Source of the DNA: Chlorobiaceae bacterium | Lineage (GTDB): Bacteria > Bacteroidota > Chlorobiia > Chlorobiales > Chlorobiaceae | Length of the DNA: 45,998 nucleotides | Assembly (NCBI GenBank): GCA_013334565.1 | Contig: JAAXXI010000012.1 | Coordinates: forward strand, 1 to 45,998 | Direction of reading: 5' to 3' | Shown: one piece after another, positions 45,267 through 45,998 of the stretch | Position numbering within the stretch: position 1 is the first letter of the stretch | Layout of the letters: every line of letters starts with the position of its first letter | Position numbers and translations under genes: made by a program | The notes under the pieces: model-generated | Told to the model about the DNA's origin: nothing | Databases searched by the model: none | The model's input: only the letters and a program-made list of their open reading frames with translations

Positions 45267-45579
45267 CGACTTTCACCATATCAAGCGTTTGTTCCTCGGC
45301 TTCGGGCTTTTCCCTGTAGACAACCTTCGCCCTGTTGTCCTTGACGGATTCGCTTATGAACGTGAAGCGGAAATCGCGGTTCACCGGCAGTGTTCCGAGG
45401 GAGGCGGCAAAATCGAGGAGTTTGCCGGTCGGTTCGGTAGCATACTGCTTCGCTTCACTGATCTTGCCGGCAGCGAGGTTTTCGGTGAATTTCTGGGCGG
45501 TGCTCCTTGGATTATCGGCACAGGCGGCAAGCAGGAAAAAAGAGAACAGACAGAGAAAGGAAAGAGAAAATTTTCTCAT
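45229..45579 (-). CDS. Small DUF4878-like lipoprotein
   Basis: From ATG 45579 this 116-aa protein has a lipoprotein signal with lipobox LLAAC (Cys about 21). After it come STAQKFTENLAAGKISEAKQYATEPTG and VDGKWKVDLP at the end, a layout typical of DUF4878 and related NTF2-like lipoproteins. No catalytic residues can be named. An upstream TTG or ATG (45615, 45591) is less likely because the signal peptide starts here. Confidence 0.75.
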   Translation of the reverse strand: MRKFSLSFLCLFSFFLLAACADNPRSTAQKFTENLAAGKISEAKQYATEPTGKLLDFAASLGTLPVNRDFRFTFISESVKDNRAKVVYREKPEAEEQTLDMVKVDGKWKVDLPTGK

Positions 45580-45647
45580 CGGGATTTCCATGAAAAATGA
45601 ACAAATCTTTCTCAAGGTATCACATTTTCATGAAGAGAGCAAAGGCT

Positions 45648-45803
45648 GTGGGGTGCGGGAAGTAGGATTTGGGAACTGGAAAGTGGAGAGTGGGATATGG
45701 GGTGTGGGAAGTGCTGAGGACTGAGGACTCAGGACTGAGGGAGGAAAGTGGGGACTGGGAAGTGGGGTCTGGAAAGAGGGAAGTCAGTGCTGAGGACTGA
45801 GTA
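45648..45803. repeat. Heptad-periodic purine-rich degenerate repeat
   Basis: From 45648 the plus strand falls into 7-base words: gtggggt, gcgggaa, gtaggat, ttgggaa, ctggaaa, gtggaga, gtgggat, atggggt, gtgggaa, gtgctga, then ggactga repeated to 45738. A second run in shifted phase follows from 45748 to 45803. The strand is almost all purine or T, with no coding frame kept. Such 7-bp arrays are known in cyanobacteria as STRRs; here the consensus is GTGGGAA or CTGAGGA. Confidence 0.75.
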
Positions 45804-45998
45804 AGAAAAAAATGCTTATTCCTGAGCACTGAGCACTCAGCACTGAAAAAAGGACTGAGTGCTGAGGGTTGTTTCCTGACTTGTGCCAAAATTTAAAAAA
45901 GTGCTGACCAAGAAAATTAAGTTCTTGAAATTATTGCATTTATAATTTCCGAGTTTCTCAGTATTGGCACTAATGCTATTTTCTTCCCATGCGTGGGG
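45804..45998. other. Gene-free AT-rich end of the window
   Basis: This stretch holds a further CTCAGCACT/AGTGCTGAG inverted repeat (about 45834-45865) related to the heptad array, then AT-rich DNA with no gene. TGGCAC at 45965-45970 lacks a -12 partner. Confidence 0.6.

Noticed and set aside
45620..45889. Minus-strand open frame across the heptad repeat
   Set aside because: It is rich in Ser, Pro and Leu from simple repeat translation, with no family pattern and no ribosome-binding site.
45965..45985. Third sigma-54 promoter at TGGCAC near the end of the window
   Set aside because: The -12 position reads CTATT and lacks the GC at the needed 12-nt distance; no enhancer pair is nearby.

Overview
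The window reads as a chromosomal segment of a green sulfur bacterium (Chlorobiaceae). The strongest marker is bchZ (chlorophyllide a reductase subunit Z, 32323-33732), together with a split glycine dehydrogenase (gcvPB) and a yceD-rpmF-plsX-fabH-fabD-fabG-acpP-fabF-rnc block. No species can be named from the sequence alone. Most of the window is dense, ordinary housekeeping DNA. The unusual parts are a potassium-uptake island (1-11252), a leuA attenuator (18104-18267), a rearranged tRNA-Asn locus (18973-20124) and a heptad-periodic repeat (45648-45803).

Potassium island. The end of an NtrC-family sigma-54 response regulator is followed by a KimA-like K+ permease, a HAMP-PAS histidine kinase, a 76-aa unknown protein, kdpF, kdpA, kdpB, kdpC and a kinase-less KdpD. 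This KdpD carries a PTS EIIA-Ntr-like domain in place of the kinase. No kdpE is present. Two sigma-54 promoters can be read, one before the KimA-like gene and one before the 76-aa gene that leads kdp. Each is preceded by two copies of a TTGC-N5-GCAA dyad spaced 31-32 bp centre to centre. I infer one regulon: the separate kinase and the NtrC-type regulator drive both transporters through sigma-54, and the KdpD-EIIA fusion supplies the potassium/PTS-Ntr input.

11209-18855 holds mixed genes: a SemiSWEET-like protein, proC, a lone BatD-like protein, a glycerophosphodiester phosphodiesterase, a possible RsbRD_N sensor, a Pmp3/YqaE peptide, leuA with a leucine-rich leader peptide and attenuator, and a META-domain lipoprotein.

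18973-20124 is a rearranged tRNA-Asn locus on the minus strand. Three tandem 5'-half pseudo-tRNAs in 110-111 bp units lie upstream of one intact tRNA-Asn(GTT). Two 411-bp units lie downstream, each made of a tRNA-Asn 3'-half, a strong terminator hairpin and a GIY-YIG nuclease gene (one intact, one broken). All five tRNA fragments carry the same palindrome in place of the 3' side of the anticodon arm. This looks like an undescribed tRNA-associated GIY-YIG element.

20269-39538 is a plus-strand run: lipid synthesis and rnc, gcvPB, an HNH nuclease and a deaminase, a GH3 enzyme, bchZ, thrS-infC-rpmI-rplT-pheS, and mreB. 39642-45579 is on the minus strand: rpsF-ssb-rpsR-rplI, a TPR-glycosyltransferase-xth cluster, a thioesterase, a YiiX-like hydrolase and a small lipoprotein. 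The window ends in heptad-repeat DNA.
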